A DNA stretch of 64,000 nucleotides from Botrytis cinerea B05.10 (lineage: Eukaryota; Ascomycota; Leotiomycetes; Helotiales; Sclerotiniaceae): contig NC_037313.1 in NCBI RefSeq assembly GCF_000143535.2, positions 2,363,501 to 2,427,500 of the forward strand, written 5' to 3'. Below are positions 25,289 through 36,505 of the stretch, one piece after another (the first letter of the stretch is position 1; each line of letters opens with the position of its first letter). The position numbers and the translations under genes were made by a program. The notes beneath the pieces were generated by a model. It was not told the origin of the DNA. It saw only the letters and a list, made by a program, of their open reading frames with translations, and did not search any database.

Positions 25289-28200
25289 TCATGATAGACT
25301 TGAATGTCCTTGCGTGAAAGCCTGCAATCTCAAACCGCTCAAGGCAGGACCGTCCTTGGTACTACTGGCGTTGCTTCCACCCCTACTCCTCCTTGTCCCA
25401 AGTATACGGTGTTCACCAGGAATCTTTCCATTACCACCGACCAAAGTTTTACTATGAGTCAGATGATCCAAATCATCACTCGAATGAACAGCATCAACTA
25501 GATCATCAAATTTTCTAGAAGTTCCCGCGATTTTAGCGCCTATAACGGCCAAAGAGTCGCGCGTTCGTCTTAATCCATCAATGTTGTTGTGTGTTAATCG
25601 CTCGAGAGTAGTATGGATACCTCTCATCTCAGTTTCAATCTTTGGAAAAGTATAATCGGAAATTCCACGGATTCGTGTACCGTTATCATGAGCCAATTCG
25701 TCGAGTTGTGAAACTGCTTTGTCTAGTTCCTTGGTAAGTCGTTTGTTTCCTTCAAGAACAACGGATTTTACTTGTGCACCGGTTTCGAGTACACGATTGT
25801 CGATTCGGGCTAGCGCTGCCCCGTTAATGCGAACTGCGGTTGTGGTCTGGCCCACTGTTGAATCGAGGTTTAGAATATTCGAAGATAAGGTATGGATCGT
25901 TGAAGAGTTTATTTCAGCCGATGAAATCAAGTCGCTCTTGATGTTTGAGAGTAGCGAGGCGTTGTCGTTTATTTTTGTAGAGATATGTTCAATGGAGTCA
26001 CGGATGGATCCAGTGGCGTTGTCATAGTTCTGCAATTTTTCCAAGGTTTGAGCATTGGACTCTCTTTGGAATGTTTGGAGGCTCGAGAGGGAATAGCTGA
26101 TACCAGGAATGTCAGTATGGTTCAATGTATCCACGGTAGTATAAGTATTTAAAACTGTCTCACGGATGTTTGAAAGCCTCGCTGCGTTGCCTTCTACGGC
26201 ACTAATGGTCTCCATAGCGGCCTTTGAAAGAGCTTGGTCCACGGCCTCAATTGCTTTTCCAATCTTTGCAATATCTCCTGAGATAAGGTACTTCATTTTG
26301 TAGTCCAGTTGAGACAAGGCCGATGCATGATCATTAGCGATTTGAATTATCTGGGGAACGGCCTTCTCGATAGAATCAACGGAGGCTTGGTTCTTGGCCG
26401 CAGCAGACTCGAGTTCACTGAAATCGATGGCCTGGATATCCTGGCGAATCAGGGGAACTTGTTTATCTAGAAGGAACCTAATGTCATTGGTACTTGTAGC
26501 AACACTTGACTTGATGTTTGTCAACATCTCAGTATTACCTTGAACGTCTCTCCCAGTCTCCTTGATTGCCTCATCAATCGAAGCTACAAATTTGGATATA
26601 GAATCTATTGACATGTTCATTGAAACGTTCTCGGATGATACATGTGATCTGATGTTAGTAAATGCTTCAGGGAGGGCGGCCAGATTTCCCGCGGTTTCTA
26701 CAGAGGTCTTGTAGGTTGATTGAACATCTCTGCTCAATGCATCAATAGATGTGTTTGTTGGGCCAAGGTCGATGTTTTTAATATCCGATTTCAATTCGCT
26801 CGTAGTAGATGTCAATCTTGAGCCGAGATTTTTCATTTCACTCTCAAGTTCAGTAGCTACATCATTGATTGAAGCAACAAGCGCGGATTTGTTGTCGTTG
26901 AGGTTGGTTCCGATTGCCGAATGGAGGTTTTGGATGGCAGTAGTGACTGATTCTTCGCTATCCTTGATCTTTGTGTTGACGGAAAGGATTCCATCGTAAG
27001 CCGAAGCAAGAGATGTTGAGTTATTGTTAAGAAGTTCTCTAATTGCGAGTATTTCAACCAACGTTTTCTCGATGCTGGCATCCTTGATTTCCAAAACGTC
27101 GCTATGAACAGCTCCGATTGATTGGCTGTTAGAATCAGCAACCTTCATGATAGCTTCCAAAGCTTTCAAAACCTCTCCTTCTTGAGAGCCCGAGCCTGCT
27201 GTACTCGAAGAGGTATCGAGGTTCTTAATTGCCTCCATGATTTCTTCATCCTTGCTTCCGTCTTTAATGGTATCGAGAATGTTCTTCAAGGTAGCGATGT
27301 CTTGAATCATTTCGCTCTTTCTGTTGTCAGCTTTGACGGAGTCAACGAATTCCTTCATGATCATGAGTTGCCCAAGAATCTCATCGCTTCGTTTGTCCTG
27401 CTCCATTGAAGATTTGACATGCTCGATAGCGCCTAGGATCTCGTGGTTGGCGCCGCTCTGCTTGATGTCCCTCAAGACAACATCTTGATTGTCTAGAGAT
27501 GTACCGCATCTTTCGAGTTGGGTATGCAAGCCTTGAATGCCTTCACGTCCAGTAGCTGTTCCATTTTCAACGTGCTGATCGATAGTCTCTAAGCTGATTG
27601 TGATTGTCTTGAGGGTTGTTTCAGTACCGGAATGGAAAGCAGAGAGATCATGAGAGATAGTATCGAGTTTAGTGGAGTTAGATGCCAAGAGTGTAGCGAG
27701 AGAATCATTGTATGACGCGGATTGAAGGTTGTTGAGTAAAATGGCAATGTCGTCCAGCTTCTTTGTATCTATGGGCAGAACAGTTTGCCTGTGAATATCC
27801 TCAAGAGAGTTGCTTTGAGTTTCAAGTCTTGCATCCAATTCTGCCCGCATATCTGATAGTCGATTGACCAAGTCATCAAATTTGGCCACTTCATTGTCTG
27901 GGAGAAGAGCTGAAGTTGTCTTCGATACACCATCTTGGATGCCAGCCATAGATTCAGCGAAACTAGTCATCATTGATGCGATCATTGTGAGCTTGTCTCT
28001 ATGAGCATCGAATTGAGATGTATTCAAAGTTTTCACGTGTTGCTCAATTCGATCGATAGTGTCTTTCACGGTTGTTGTTGTAGAAGTAAGAGTATCCAAT
28101 TTCTCCGAGTTCGAGGTATGTATAGATTGGTCATTCGCGGAGATATGCTCATTAACAGATCCGACCACTTCGTTGATCTTGGTGACTTGCTCAATGATGT

Positions 28201-29278
28201 TGCTGAGGCGTGATGTGTTGGTCGACAACAATTTCGAGTCAATGGATGCCAGCTGTCCCTGGCCTTCCAATTCCTTTCGAACAGTGATAATGCTTCTCTC
28301 GATATCGTCTAACCTCTTTGAATGGTGTTCCAGTGATGACGTGTTAAGGGAAGAGACGATATCACGGACTTCTTGGATGTTGCGAGCCAATCCTTTCTCT
28401 GTGCTTTGGATGGTCTTTTGGGAGTCTTCCAATTTTGAGACACTCTTCTTCAAACTTTCCATTCTATCAACCATTTGAGAGTTTTCATTCAACATCTCAT
28501 CAAGCTTACTAGAGTTCGAGGACGATGAATCAAATTCCATAGAGGAAACCTTATTGATGACGTTTCGACTGGATTTCCCGAGATCCTCAACCATTCCAAT
28601 CAATTTTCGGTGACTGCCATCAATCTTCTTACCCAAATCGCCTTCGACGGACCACAGTCTTTCTCCAAGCATCTTGTTTCGGTCCTGGAGTTCATTGGAT
28701 AATTCGCCGAACCGGATGGCAGATCTTAAATCTGCGTTTACGATCTCTCCATCAAGGCTTGTTATTTTCTCCTCAAACTCATCAAATTTCGTGCCCATTC
28801 CAGTCAGGCGCTCATCAAGTGACTTTAAGTATTCTAAAATCTTCTTTTGGCCTTCAACGAGGGACTCAATGTCGTCCTCGGTGTCTGGAACATCGTCAAT
28901 CAATTGACTGATTGGCTTTAAAGCAGGATCCAAGGTAGCTTTAATGTTTGAGGTGCTGAATGATGACTCGAGGTTCAATGTTGTAGCTTTCAAAGCATTC
29001 AACTTTTCTTGCTGTCGAGAAAGAGCAGCGGTCACGGGATCAATCTGAGACGCAATGACATTTCTGAAGGCATCACTATTGAGAGCATTTAAGACAGCTT
29101 CCTCGACAGCTTTCTGAAATGGTTCTTCTGAGCTTGGAGTGTATTCCGTCCAAGAGTTTAATCCGCCGGACGTGGTTGGTCTAGTCGCACCGGCCGTTCC
29201 AGGTGGTGCGGAAGCGGTGGACGAGGTACGTTTGTTCTTCCATCGGTTAAGAACCGATCGACTACCGTTCAACGACAT
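25289..29278 (-). CDS. Giant coiled-coil protein, unknown family
   Basis: Intronless frame of 1329 codons. I do not recognise the family. Residues 1-45 are basic and Ser/Thr/Pro-rich. Residues 55-1240 are almost wholly predicted helix, with hydrophobic residues in heptad-like steps and very few Pro or aromatic residues. A soft repeat recurs about every 40-50 residues: N-[ST]-S-x-L followed by (D)xIxxSVxxI, as in NTSRLSNIIEQV, NSEKLDTLTSTTTTV, NSTKLDTISHDL and ARLSNIRETV. The last 90 residues are Gly/Ser/Arg-rich and disordered. No signal peptide or membrane segment is seen. A long rod-like cytoskeletal, septal or eisosomal scaffold is conceivable but speculative. Composition and Ile/Val/Ser/Asp richness are uniform along the rod, which suggests growth by internal duplication. 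Confidence 0.88.
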   Translation of the reverse strand: MSLNGSRSVLNRWKNKRTSSTASAPPGTAGATRPTTSGGLNSWTEYTPSSEEPFQKAVEEAVLNALNSDAFRNVIASQIDPVTAALSRQQEKLNALKATTLNLESSFSTSNIKATLDPALKPISQLIDDVPDTEDDIESLVEGQKKILEYLKSLDERLTGMGTKFDEFEEKITSLDGEIVNADLRSAIRFGELSNELQDRNKMLGERLWSVEGDLGKKIDGSHRKLIGMVEDLGKSSRNVINKVSSMEFDSSSSNSSKLDEMLNENSQMVDRMESLKKSVSKLEDSQKTIQSTEKGLARNIQEVRDIVSSLNTSSLEHHSKRLDDIERSIITVRKELEGQGQLASIDSKLLSTNTSRLSNIIEQVTKINEVVGSVNEHISANDQSIHTSNSEKLDTLTSTTTTVKDTIDRIEQHVKTLNTSQFDAHRDKLTMIASMMTSFAESMAGIQDGVSKTTSALLPDNEVAKFDDLVNRLSDMRAELDARLETQSNSLEDIHRQTVLPIDTKKLDDIAILLNNLQSASYNDSLATLLASNSTKLDTISHDLSAFHSGTETTLKTITISLETIDQHVENGTATGREGIQGLHTQLERCGTSLDNQDVVLRDIKQSGANHEILGAIEHVKSSMEQDKRSDEILGQLMIMKEFVDSVKADNRKSEMIQDIATLKNILDTIKDGSKDEEIMEAIKNLDTSSSTAGSGSQEGEVLKALEAIMKVADSNSQSIGAVHSDVLEIKDASIEKTLVEILAIRELLNNNSTSLASAYDGILSVNTKIKDSEESVTTAIQNLHSAIGTNLNDNKSALVASINDVATELESEMKNLGSRLTSTTSELKSDIKNIDLGPTNTSIDALSRDVQSTYKTSVETAGNLAALPEAFTNIRSHVSSENVSMNMSIDSISKFVASIDEAIKETGRDVQGNTEMLTNIKSSVATSTNDIRFLLDKQVPLIRQDIQAIDFSELESAAAKNQASVDSIEKAVPQIIQIANDHASALSQLDYKMKYLISGDIAKIGKAIEAVDQALSKAAMETISAVEGNAARLSNIRETVLNTYTTVDTLNHTDIPGISYSLSSLQTFQRESNAQTLEKLQNYDNATGSIRDSIEHISTKINDNASLLSNIKSDLISSAEINSSTIHTLSSNILNLDSTVGQTTTAVRINGAALARIDNRVLETGAQVKSVVLEGNKRLTKELDKAVSQLDELAHDNGTRIRGISDYTFPKIETEMRGIHTTLERLTHNNIDGLRRTRDSLAVIGAKIAGTSRKFDDLVDAVHSSDDLDHLTHSKTLVGGNGKIPGEHRILGTRRSRGGSNASSTKDGPALSGLRLQAFTQGHSSLS

Positions 29279-30158
29279 ATTGAGCGCCGAAGGTGTTTAG
29301 GATTTGGGTTAATTGAAGAGGAAATTGATATTGATCGCGAGAGAGGTGTTTGCTTGGGTTTTGATGATGGGTTTTACGTCTGGTGGATCTTTATCTTAAA
29401 GTTGTATGATTATCGACCGACTTTCTGGCTTGGTGTGATGGTCATGATGTTGGAAAGTTTTCCGTGAGGATGAAGGAGGTGAGGATATTGAGAGAATGTA
29501 TAATAAAAATGAAGGGGGTTGGTGGAATGGATATCAATAAAAGGCCAATTTCGATAAGGAGGATGGATGAACTGTATACGAAGGATTAATGAAATGAAAT
29601 AATTAATGCTCTTTCTCTTTTTTTTTTCTCTTTTTCTCTTCCCTCGTCTCCTCTATCTACATGTATATGTTTATGCTGTTTATGCTGCCATGCAAGCAAA
29701 GACCATGTGGCGCTGGGGAGTGGAGTTCGAGGTAAGACGTGTCAGATTGAATTTGGTTAGCATATCCCGTGATAATCCGTTGAAACTCATCTCTTTTTAC
29801 GATATAAAGAATAATTCGTTGTCATTCATGCCTAAAAGTAACTAAAACAACACACAAATGATACTATTCGCCTCCGACTTGCACCTTGATTGCCTTGCTT
29901 GCAGTCGTGTTGTTGGATTTGTGGATTTGGATTCGAAGAATTCCCTGGTACTGCGGCCCCATCCATTATCCACTTGGAAGCAACTAAATACCAGCCAAAG
30001 TAACCAACCAATCCACTAAAGCCCATTGAACCCATCAAAGCAAGACACAGCATCCAATTAACAACTTGAGTTTGGGAAGAAATGAGCGCGAGAAACGAGT
30101 TGGAGTTATTGGTGAGCTAGAAATCTCGATCAGGACCAACGGCATACAGGGGCGAGGA

Positions 30159-30202
30159 GGGCAGGAAGGGCAGGAAGGGCAAGAAGGGCAAGAAGGGCAA
30201 AG
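30159..30202. repeat. 9-bp minisatellite GGGCAGGAA/GGGCAAGAA
   Basis: Nearly five 9-bp units: two GGGCAGGAA, two GGGCAAGAA and a partial fifth. Because the unit is a multiple of three, every frame across it is open. This explains artificial Gly-Gln-Glu, Pro-Ser-Cys and Leu-Pro-Phe repeats in translations. Confidence 0.9.
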
Positions 30203-30774
30203 AGAGGTAAGAGAAGGGTATCTCGGATATCGGTTTATGTGGGCGGCTACCCGTACATATACATGAGCACTGTACATGTTGATGCATTGCCTTGCATTTC
30301 CAGAATTTTGCCGATGTATTACTCCGTACTGTTACTCCATACCGTACAGCTGTACTCCATAAAAAGATGGCATGACTCCAAGTGATATCATTCAAATCCC
30401 ATCTTTCGGGTTGAAAATGTCTGAGAAAGCTGGGTGTATACCTTTGGCAGAGTTTCAACGAGAATTGGGCCAAGTTCTTCCGAGATACTCAATTGCTTAT
30501 CATCTAATTTCAGCATCCCCATTGATTTCGAACGGCTTGTACGTAGCAAGTAGGAAGGTTAAACGCTCGTCGCTCACGGTCAGGACTCAGTACCCTTGAC
30601 ATTACTAGTACACCGCTCCTCTTACCTATCCCTATCGATATATTCCCCTCACACTTCCAGCCTCATCTTTTCATTCGTTGGTAATTTATTGATTTCCTCA
30701 AGTATTTTTCACAACCTATCATGCTCTTTCAATACTGCATACCCAAGTACCTAGTCATTCTCAATTTTTACAAA

Positions 30775-30798
30775 CAAGGCGACAAGGCGACAAGGCGA
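30775..30798. repeat. CAAGGCGA x3 tandem repeat
   Basis: Three exact 8-bp CAAGGCGA units in gene-free DNA. Confidence 0.9.
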
Positions 30799-33051
30799 AG
30801 GTTGCACGTCAGGATCGACTGATCTTTTTCCTTGAACCCCAAGAAGTTCTGAAACATTCACGATTTAGAACCCTGAAGACCGCTCATCCACTTGTCGATT
30901 TTTGATTTGAGTAACAAATAAGTTTATGGAATTTATGAATCATTCTTATCTGTTCGACTTAGTGTACACTCCTCTCGCTCCTCTAGTTCATGTATCTGGA
31001 AAATTTTATCGCCTATCGTCTGTGCTTACCCCAGTTCTCAAGAGAGTTCGCAGTTAAGACTCAGTCTTAACAATTGAGACTCACTATGCCCTTGTTGTTA
31101 CTCGATTGAGCTGGCAGAGTTTTTGTATGGAACGGCTGTTGCGGAAGAGCAACAAACTTCCATAAGGATTTTATTCAACGGATGGGCCAGCACACAAGAG
31201 TGTGACCGTCTTGAGTTTCAAACATTGGTATCTAAGTTAATTTTTTCAGAAATGAAGCATTAACTAGGTGGGATCCGCAGCGACAAAGGCTATCGCCCCA
31301 CACCTGATTTTGGAAATGATACATTAGCTGGCTTGAAGACAAACGCTGTTGCTAGGTCGTCGTCAATGTATTTATGGCTCTGAGCGAATAAAGGATGGGG
31401 GTGCCGATGCTAAGGCTAAATATTGTATAGTGACAGAAGAATTTATAATTACATTAGGTAGAAACTGCTACTATCGCATTCCGGCCACTGAGGCTAACAT
31501 AAATCGTTAGACCTGCGGTTTTCTGCTTGCCATAAGGATGCTCGACTTATGACAATCATTGGCTACATTTTCCTTTCACGTCCCCTATTTGTATGATCAT
31601 AAACGTCTTTTCTCGCTAGAGGAACATCGGGAAATTTCCTACTCCATTCTCTTATGTGGTGGCCATCGAAGGGTCTGAGTGCTTGGTCGATTGCATGAGA
31701 TGATGTGGGTACTTTGTCTATTGCATTTTTCATGTATGTGGTTCTCCACTATCGTCGAGTTATGTGACCAAGGTTGCAGCATAGGGTAGCTTTAAGTCTA
31801 TGTACATGCGCACTGTTCATGTGATGTTCATCAAAAAGTTCTCACTGAGAATTTCACAGCCTTGCAAATACCTTCAAATCAGACATGGAACCAAATTCAG
31901 ACATCCAGTCCGCACTTGCAATCATGGTAGAGACTCACTCGCCGGATACTCGAGGCGCTAGTTTGACATTCCATTTTTCCAGATTTATAAGTTAGTCAGG
32001 AACTACAGAGAACTGCAACCACTCACACTAATGACCCATTTGACGAAGATGATAGCTCCTGAATAGCTCAGCTGCCGATACTTATTGCGGCTGAACGGAC
32101 TAAGTGACGCTTCTCTGAGGGTGATTGCCGCCGTAGAATAAGTTAGCCAGGCTGCCAACAGCACTGTGATTGCTCGCATGGCATGATGGTATACAAAGCC
32201 GCAAAGTTTCCTAGATAACGCCAGGTTAATTCATATTTGAAATTCATGTGTCTGACGTTTAGACGAACATTGAGATTTGCTAGGCCTCAGCGATAAGCAG
32301 AACTCTGTGCCTCGTATTAGCTAGATTATACCATCAAATACATTATACTTGCGGTCTATTCAATCTATATAAAGGTTCTCATCTCATGCGTAGACCCTAT
32401 TGGCAATTCAAAGCCAGCAATCGTTGCCGGATGGAACACAGTTGTTACATCAGGAATCTAACGTCAGACAAAGTGGGATGGCCTCAGAAATTTAATTTCA
32501 TCCAACTTCTTTGCATTCTACCTACTCGCATCCGTTGTGGAATAGATCAGAATGAGGCATCTACGTTGAATGAGACGGGGCATGACTTGGCTTGTATCAA
32601 ATATGCGGTCGAGATATACAGACCTTGTGAAGTTGGGAAGCAAGGCAAAGTGAAGTTTGCATTAGCCTTCACCTTTCTATAGGATCTTCACTACCCCGAA
32701 TTCCTTGAGCAATATGGCCCGGATGATCATGTTTTCTGCATTTCCTGACCCTCGACTTTGCGACGCGGGGATACATAGTTATCATATAAATATACCAGTA
32801 GAGCCAGCTCTGTCGTCACACTTCACTTCAATTTTCTCACTCCATGGAAAATTTGATATACCGCTTATTTCGGCGCTTCTCGTGTATGTTTGACAACACT
32901 TCTTCAACGCAGTCACAGATCATCCCTTACTCACTCGTTTGAAGAGCTTGGCAAATTTGTCAATTCAAAGTTACTAAATTCCATGCTCCCTAAACAAAAC
33001 CAACCTAACTGGGTATCCGTGTAGACATACTTTTTGATCAATGTCAATCTG

Positions 33052-33076
33052 CCCCCCCCCCCCCCCCCCCCCCCCC
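33052..33076. repeat. 25-base poly-C run
   Basis: An uninterrupted run of 25 cytosines, the longest homopolymer in the window. It lies about 100 bp beyond the stop of the minus-strand arylsulfotransferase gene, so the transcript would carry poly-G in its 3' region. Exact length may be affected by sequencing error. Confidence 0.9.
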
Positions 33077-33176
33077 AAAATGCAATATCCCATACGCCTC
33101 AGACAACTCCGATGCTCTACCAATGCCGAAGATATAGGAAAAGTTAATGATCCAATATTTCATCGCGCCACAAAGC

Positions 33177-35014
33177 CTACGGAAGTAATTTAGATTTACT
33201 TTCTTTCTCCACACCCTCTCCCACCTCATTTCCTCTACCTCCTATTCTTTTCCGTAATTTAATGCATAGACTCGAACGTGCCAAGGCCATTGAAATCAAC
33301 ATTATAGCAGCCCACATAAAAGGAAAAACTCTCATGGCTGTCAAATACTCTTCTGGGATACGAAGAAGTGTAGGAGAGGAGAGGCGATACATTTCGAGGA
33401 TTTCCGTTGAATCTAATTCATTTCCGTCTTTGTCTAAAGCAATGGCTTGATAGAAAGCGGAGGAATTGGATGGTCGCACTCCAGTTTCGAATCCAGTCTT
33501 GGGCATGGTGAGAAGATGATGCATAGTGGTCGGAGAACTTCCTCCGTACTATAGAGATTTGTTAGCTTTAAGGGATAGAGGTCATATGAAAGCAAGGTAC
33601 TTACTAAAGCCCAAGAATCAACCTCGGTAGCTCCATTCCAACTGATATATAAAATCTGCCTAACTTCAACCATGACTGGCTTCCATGAGGGTTGGGCAAC
33701 CCAATCAAATTTATACACGCGGTACAAGTCGGTACCTCTACCAGAGGCGACATACCAGGGCCTGGTCTGAATTTCCATGGCAATTTCACCCGTTTCTGTG
33801 AATTCAACAAAACTAGGAACAACTCCATACCCAACTAAGAAATTCCCATTATCCAATGCGTGAATGCCACCCTCCGCCCATGCCTGTACGCTTTTCGGAT
33901 GATAGAATTGATGTACAAGCTTCACCGTCATGTTGTGGTAATTAAGCTTGATCTTCATACCCCGAGAGCAATCCGTTGTGCAATTGGGTGTCGGCGAATT
34001 TATGTACATGTTGTGGTTATCAAAAAATGTAATTTCTGTCAGATCATCATTGACGAATCGTGCATGATGTTGGAATGCGAAATTCGTAGCGTTTCCATCA
34101 CTCAAATCCGTAAAATCGTTGTTGTATCCGCCAACCTGCCATATTTTACTTCCATCGGTCCCGTTGATATATGCAATCATTCTTAAATGACGACTTGAAA
34201 TCAAATAATGCCCTTCTCGGGTTTTCTGCAGACTGTTCATGTGAAACCAATCCCATCCCCACTCCTCGTCGACATAGGCTGTGAAGGATTCGTTTAAGCC
34301 GAAATGATCAAGTGCGTTCCAGGTATGCCGTACCCACCCCGTCTCGATATCAACCTCTTGAAATGACCCTGTCAAGACTTTCCCACCATTAGGACCGCCT
34401 ACTGGTCTACAATCGGCAATAGTAGTATGGTAGTTATTCATCATCGCCCCTCCATCTTCGGTCAGTTGAAACTCGTGACCATCCGCACCCCCAGCTAACG
34501 AATTCACACTGATATTGTAGACCTTGTCATACGAGCTATTCAGCATTACCCCTCCACCAGACCCATGGCCTTGAAAGTCGATGCCAGACCAAAAGGTTAA
34601 ATGCGGTTTTCCGTTGTAGAATTGTAACTTGGTATCTGAACCACCATGCCATGTCGGATCAGCGTAAACTAGACTCAAATCTTTCGCAGAAAATATCATG
34701 GGTGATTTTTCTTCTCCGTCCAACGTAGGCGACATGAAAATATGAGAATGATTGCTGGTAGCACTCTCATTCCATTTGTTGACAAGAAAACGGGGTGATG
34801 TTAAATCGGATGAATGATAATGCTGTTTTGGCCAATCGCCAAAACCTCCAATATTAAAGGTATCATAATTTACACTGGTGATCAAACCAGCATCAGCTCG
34901 AACTTGATAATGAGGGGTATTGCTTAGAAGAAATAACAATATCGTTATAGTGATAGCGATGTTGAATCCCATGAAAGAATACATATTTGTTGATCGATCA
35001 TGAGTCTCGAACAT
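33177..35014 (-). CDS. Arylsulfotransferase (ASST)-family membrane protein
   Basis: Protein of the fungal arylsulfotransferase-like family (Arylsulfotran_2 type), a predicted six-bladed propeller facing the lumen or cell exterior. Exons are 35014-33605 and 33548-33177, giving 593 residues; the junction reads WALVYGGSSPTT. An N-terminal hydrophobic segment (about 15-33) is a signal or anchor, and a second membrane helix lies at about 544-560 followed by a basic tail, suggesting a type-I-like topology. Conserved-looking features are LTFWSGIDFQGHGSGGG, DGHEFQLTEDGG, WGWDWFHMNSLQKT and SSRHLRMIAYINGTDG, with many NxS/T sites. The substrate is unknown; sulfotransfer is inferred from family name only. 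The alternative start at Met11 would give a shorter leader. Confidence 0.85.
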
Positions 35015-35815
35015 AAAAGAACGACGATGGTGACATCGGAAAGAAAAGTTTCGTGATTTTGAAATCAGATTTGATCAAACTCGAATAGTTTTCCGCAATT
35101 TACAGAAACGATTGATAGACATGTAACCTTCCTGGGCCTCCATAGAAAATTCCCCAGAACGCGTAGTTCCATGATTGATAACCGCCCCTGTTTGAGTAAA
35201 TAAGGGGCTTAGAGGGGTTTATGGAGCAATCAACCTTTGATGTGCGGGAAAGCAAATTTGATATTCCCCATCAAACCCCATCAAAACCCCCGATTGGCAA
35301 GACAGTCTATGTCTATTGCGTACATCAAAACGCGTAACAGGATCAATGCTAGCAATATATTATTCATGAACCTAGCAACTTGATTAAGTTGATTAAATTG
35401 ATTTTATGAGAAACAACGAAGCGAAGAAAGTTTAGATCAATTCCATAAATAGATAGGAAATGGAACGTCAATCGTAGAAAAATGAAGAAATGTCAAAATT
35501 ATATATGAAACAATGAAAGGACATTTTTCCGTTGTCAGATTAATTGCTTTGTACAGTGTACTTCGCGTACCACTTGGCGATGATAACCATTCGGGTATTT
35601 CGGTGCTTAAATGCTAATCTCATGAGGTTTCTGAGAAAACAATGAACTTTGAAGATTCTAGAAGCCCCGCAAAGCATGAAGCATTTGTATCTTTAATCGC
35701 CTACATCTCCAAGACCACGGCGGGCTGATAAAACCAACCCAAATTCTCGAGAAGTCTGCCGCTAGGCAACATTGATAGAAAAGCGACGATATCACAACAA
35801 GCAAGGACAGCATGA

Positions 35816-36505
35816 ATGGAAACTCAACAACAGCCTCCCACAATCGCAGACGCGACAAAGCTAATAGATATCTCATCCGAAGCGTATAGAGCCCATTTGA
35901 TTGACGCCAAACACCGCGGTATCTGCTCCAGATTCGAAAAATATAGAAGAACAATCAGTACATTGCTGATATCTAGGGAACGGCTTTTGTGGAAGGATAT
36001 TGTCTCAGACTCTCTAATGCGTTGGGATTCTTATTTGTCTCGAAACAAGGAATCAACTACCATCCGAATACCATTGTGCCTATGATTATCAATGGTAATC
36101 TGCTTGATCTGAATCGGATACGGAATTCCTCAAAATGATTTCGCCATTATCTTAAAACAAGTTCAGTGGTGAACTATGTTGAAACTCTGCTAGGAATTCC
36201 TCGTTAAGAATGCATCTGGAAAGAAAACACTATTTGCCGTTTTACGCCGCTTCCTTCGTGCTCGCTTATACGCACTACATCCTAATATATACTTCACCAA
36301 TTGTTTAACGAGGCTGCCCTCATGCTCTACTTGTATCGAGCGAGACAAACTAGTGATCATACGAGAACAGTTCGAGGATCACAGGATACATAGGTATGGA
36401 AGGAGAGATATTGAATCATGGGATTGTAATAGTGAGAGTTCTGATCACCATTATGATCTACTCTTGCGATTTGCCTTTCGTAAGAGGAATTTCAGCAATT
36501 GTTAG
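35816..36505 (+). CDS. Possible small two-exon gene, unknown function
   Basis: Two coding-looking blocks of unknown family. Block 1 (35816 to about 36001) begins METQQQPPTIADATKLIDIS and continues as a helix-rich charged stretch. Block 2 (36194-36505, starting after TGCTAG) reads EFLVKNASGKKTLFAVLRRF and later has SCSTCIERDKLVIIREQFED, then YGRRDIESWDC, ending at TAG. Both share one phase if an intron of about 192 nt with a weak GTCTCA donor at 36002 is removed, giving about 166 residues. Without splicing, block 1 meets a stop at 36083. Block 2 has a CSTC pair and an aromatic/charged pattern that looks selected. It could equally be a decaying gene with a frameshift. I saw block 2 only by direct translation, so the boundaries are tentative. 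Confidence 0.35.

Larger units (their letters stand above)
29279..33176. other. Intergenic, 3.9 kb, short tandem repeats, no gene
   Basis: Long gene-poor stretch. It carries two small tandem repeats and the poly-C run listed separately. Frames such as 30117-30473 and 30035-30277 are by-products of the 9-bp repeat. The frame at 32386-32682 shows no domain. Small genes split into short exons could be missed here. Confidence 0.45.

Noticed and set aside
25719..28907. Many plus-strand frames of 70-140 codons
   Set aside because: All are antisense shadows of the coiled-coil gene; none has its own start context or domain.
30035..30473. Frames with Pro-Ser-Cys or Leu-Pro-Phe repeats (metallothionein- or antifreeze-like look)
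   Set aside because: They are translations of the 9-bp minisatellite at 30159-30202, which is open in every frame on both strands.
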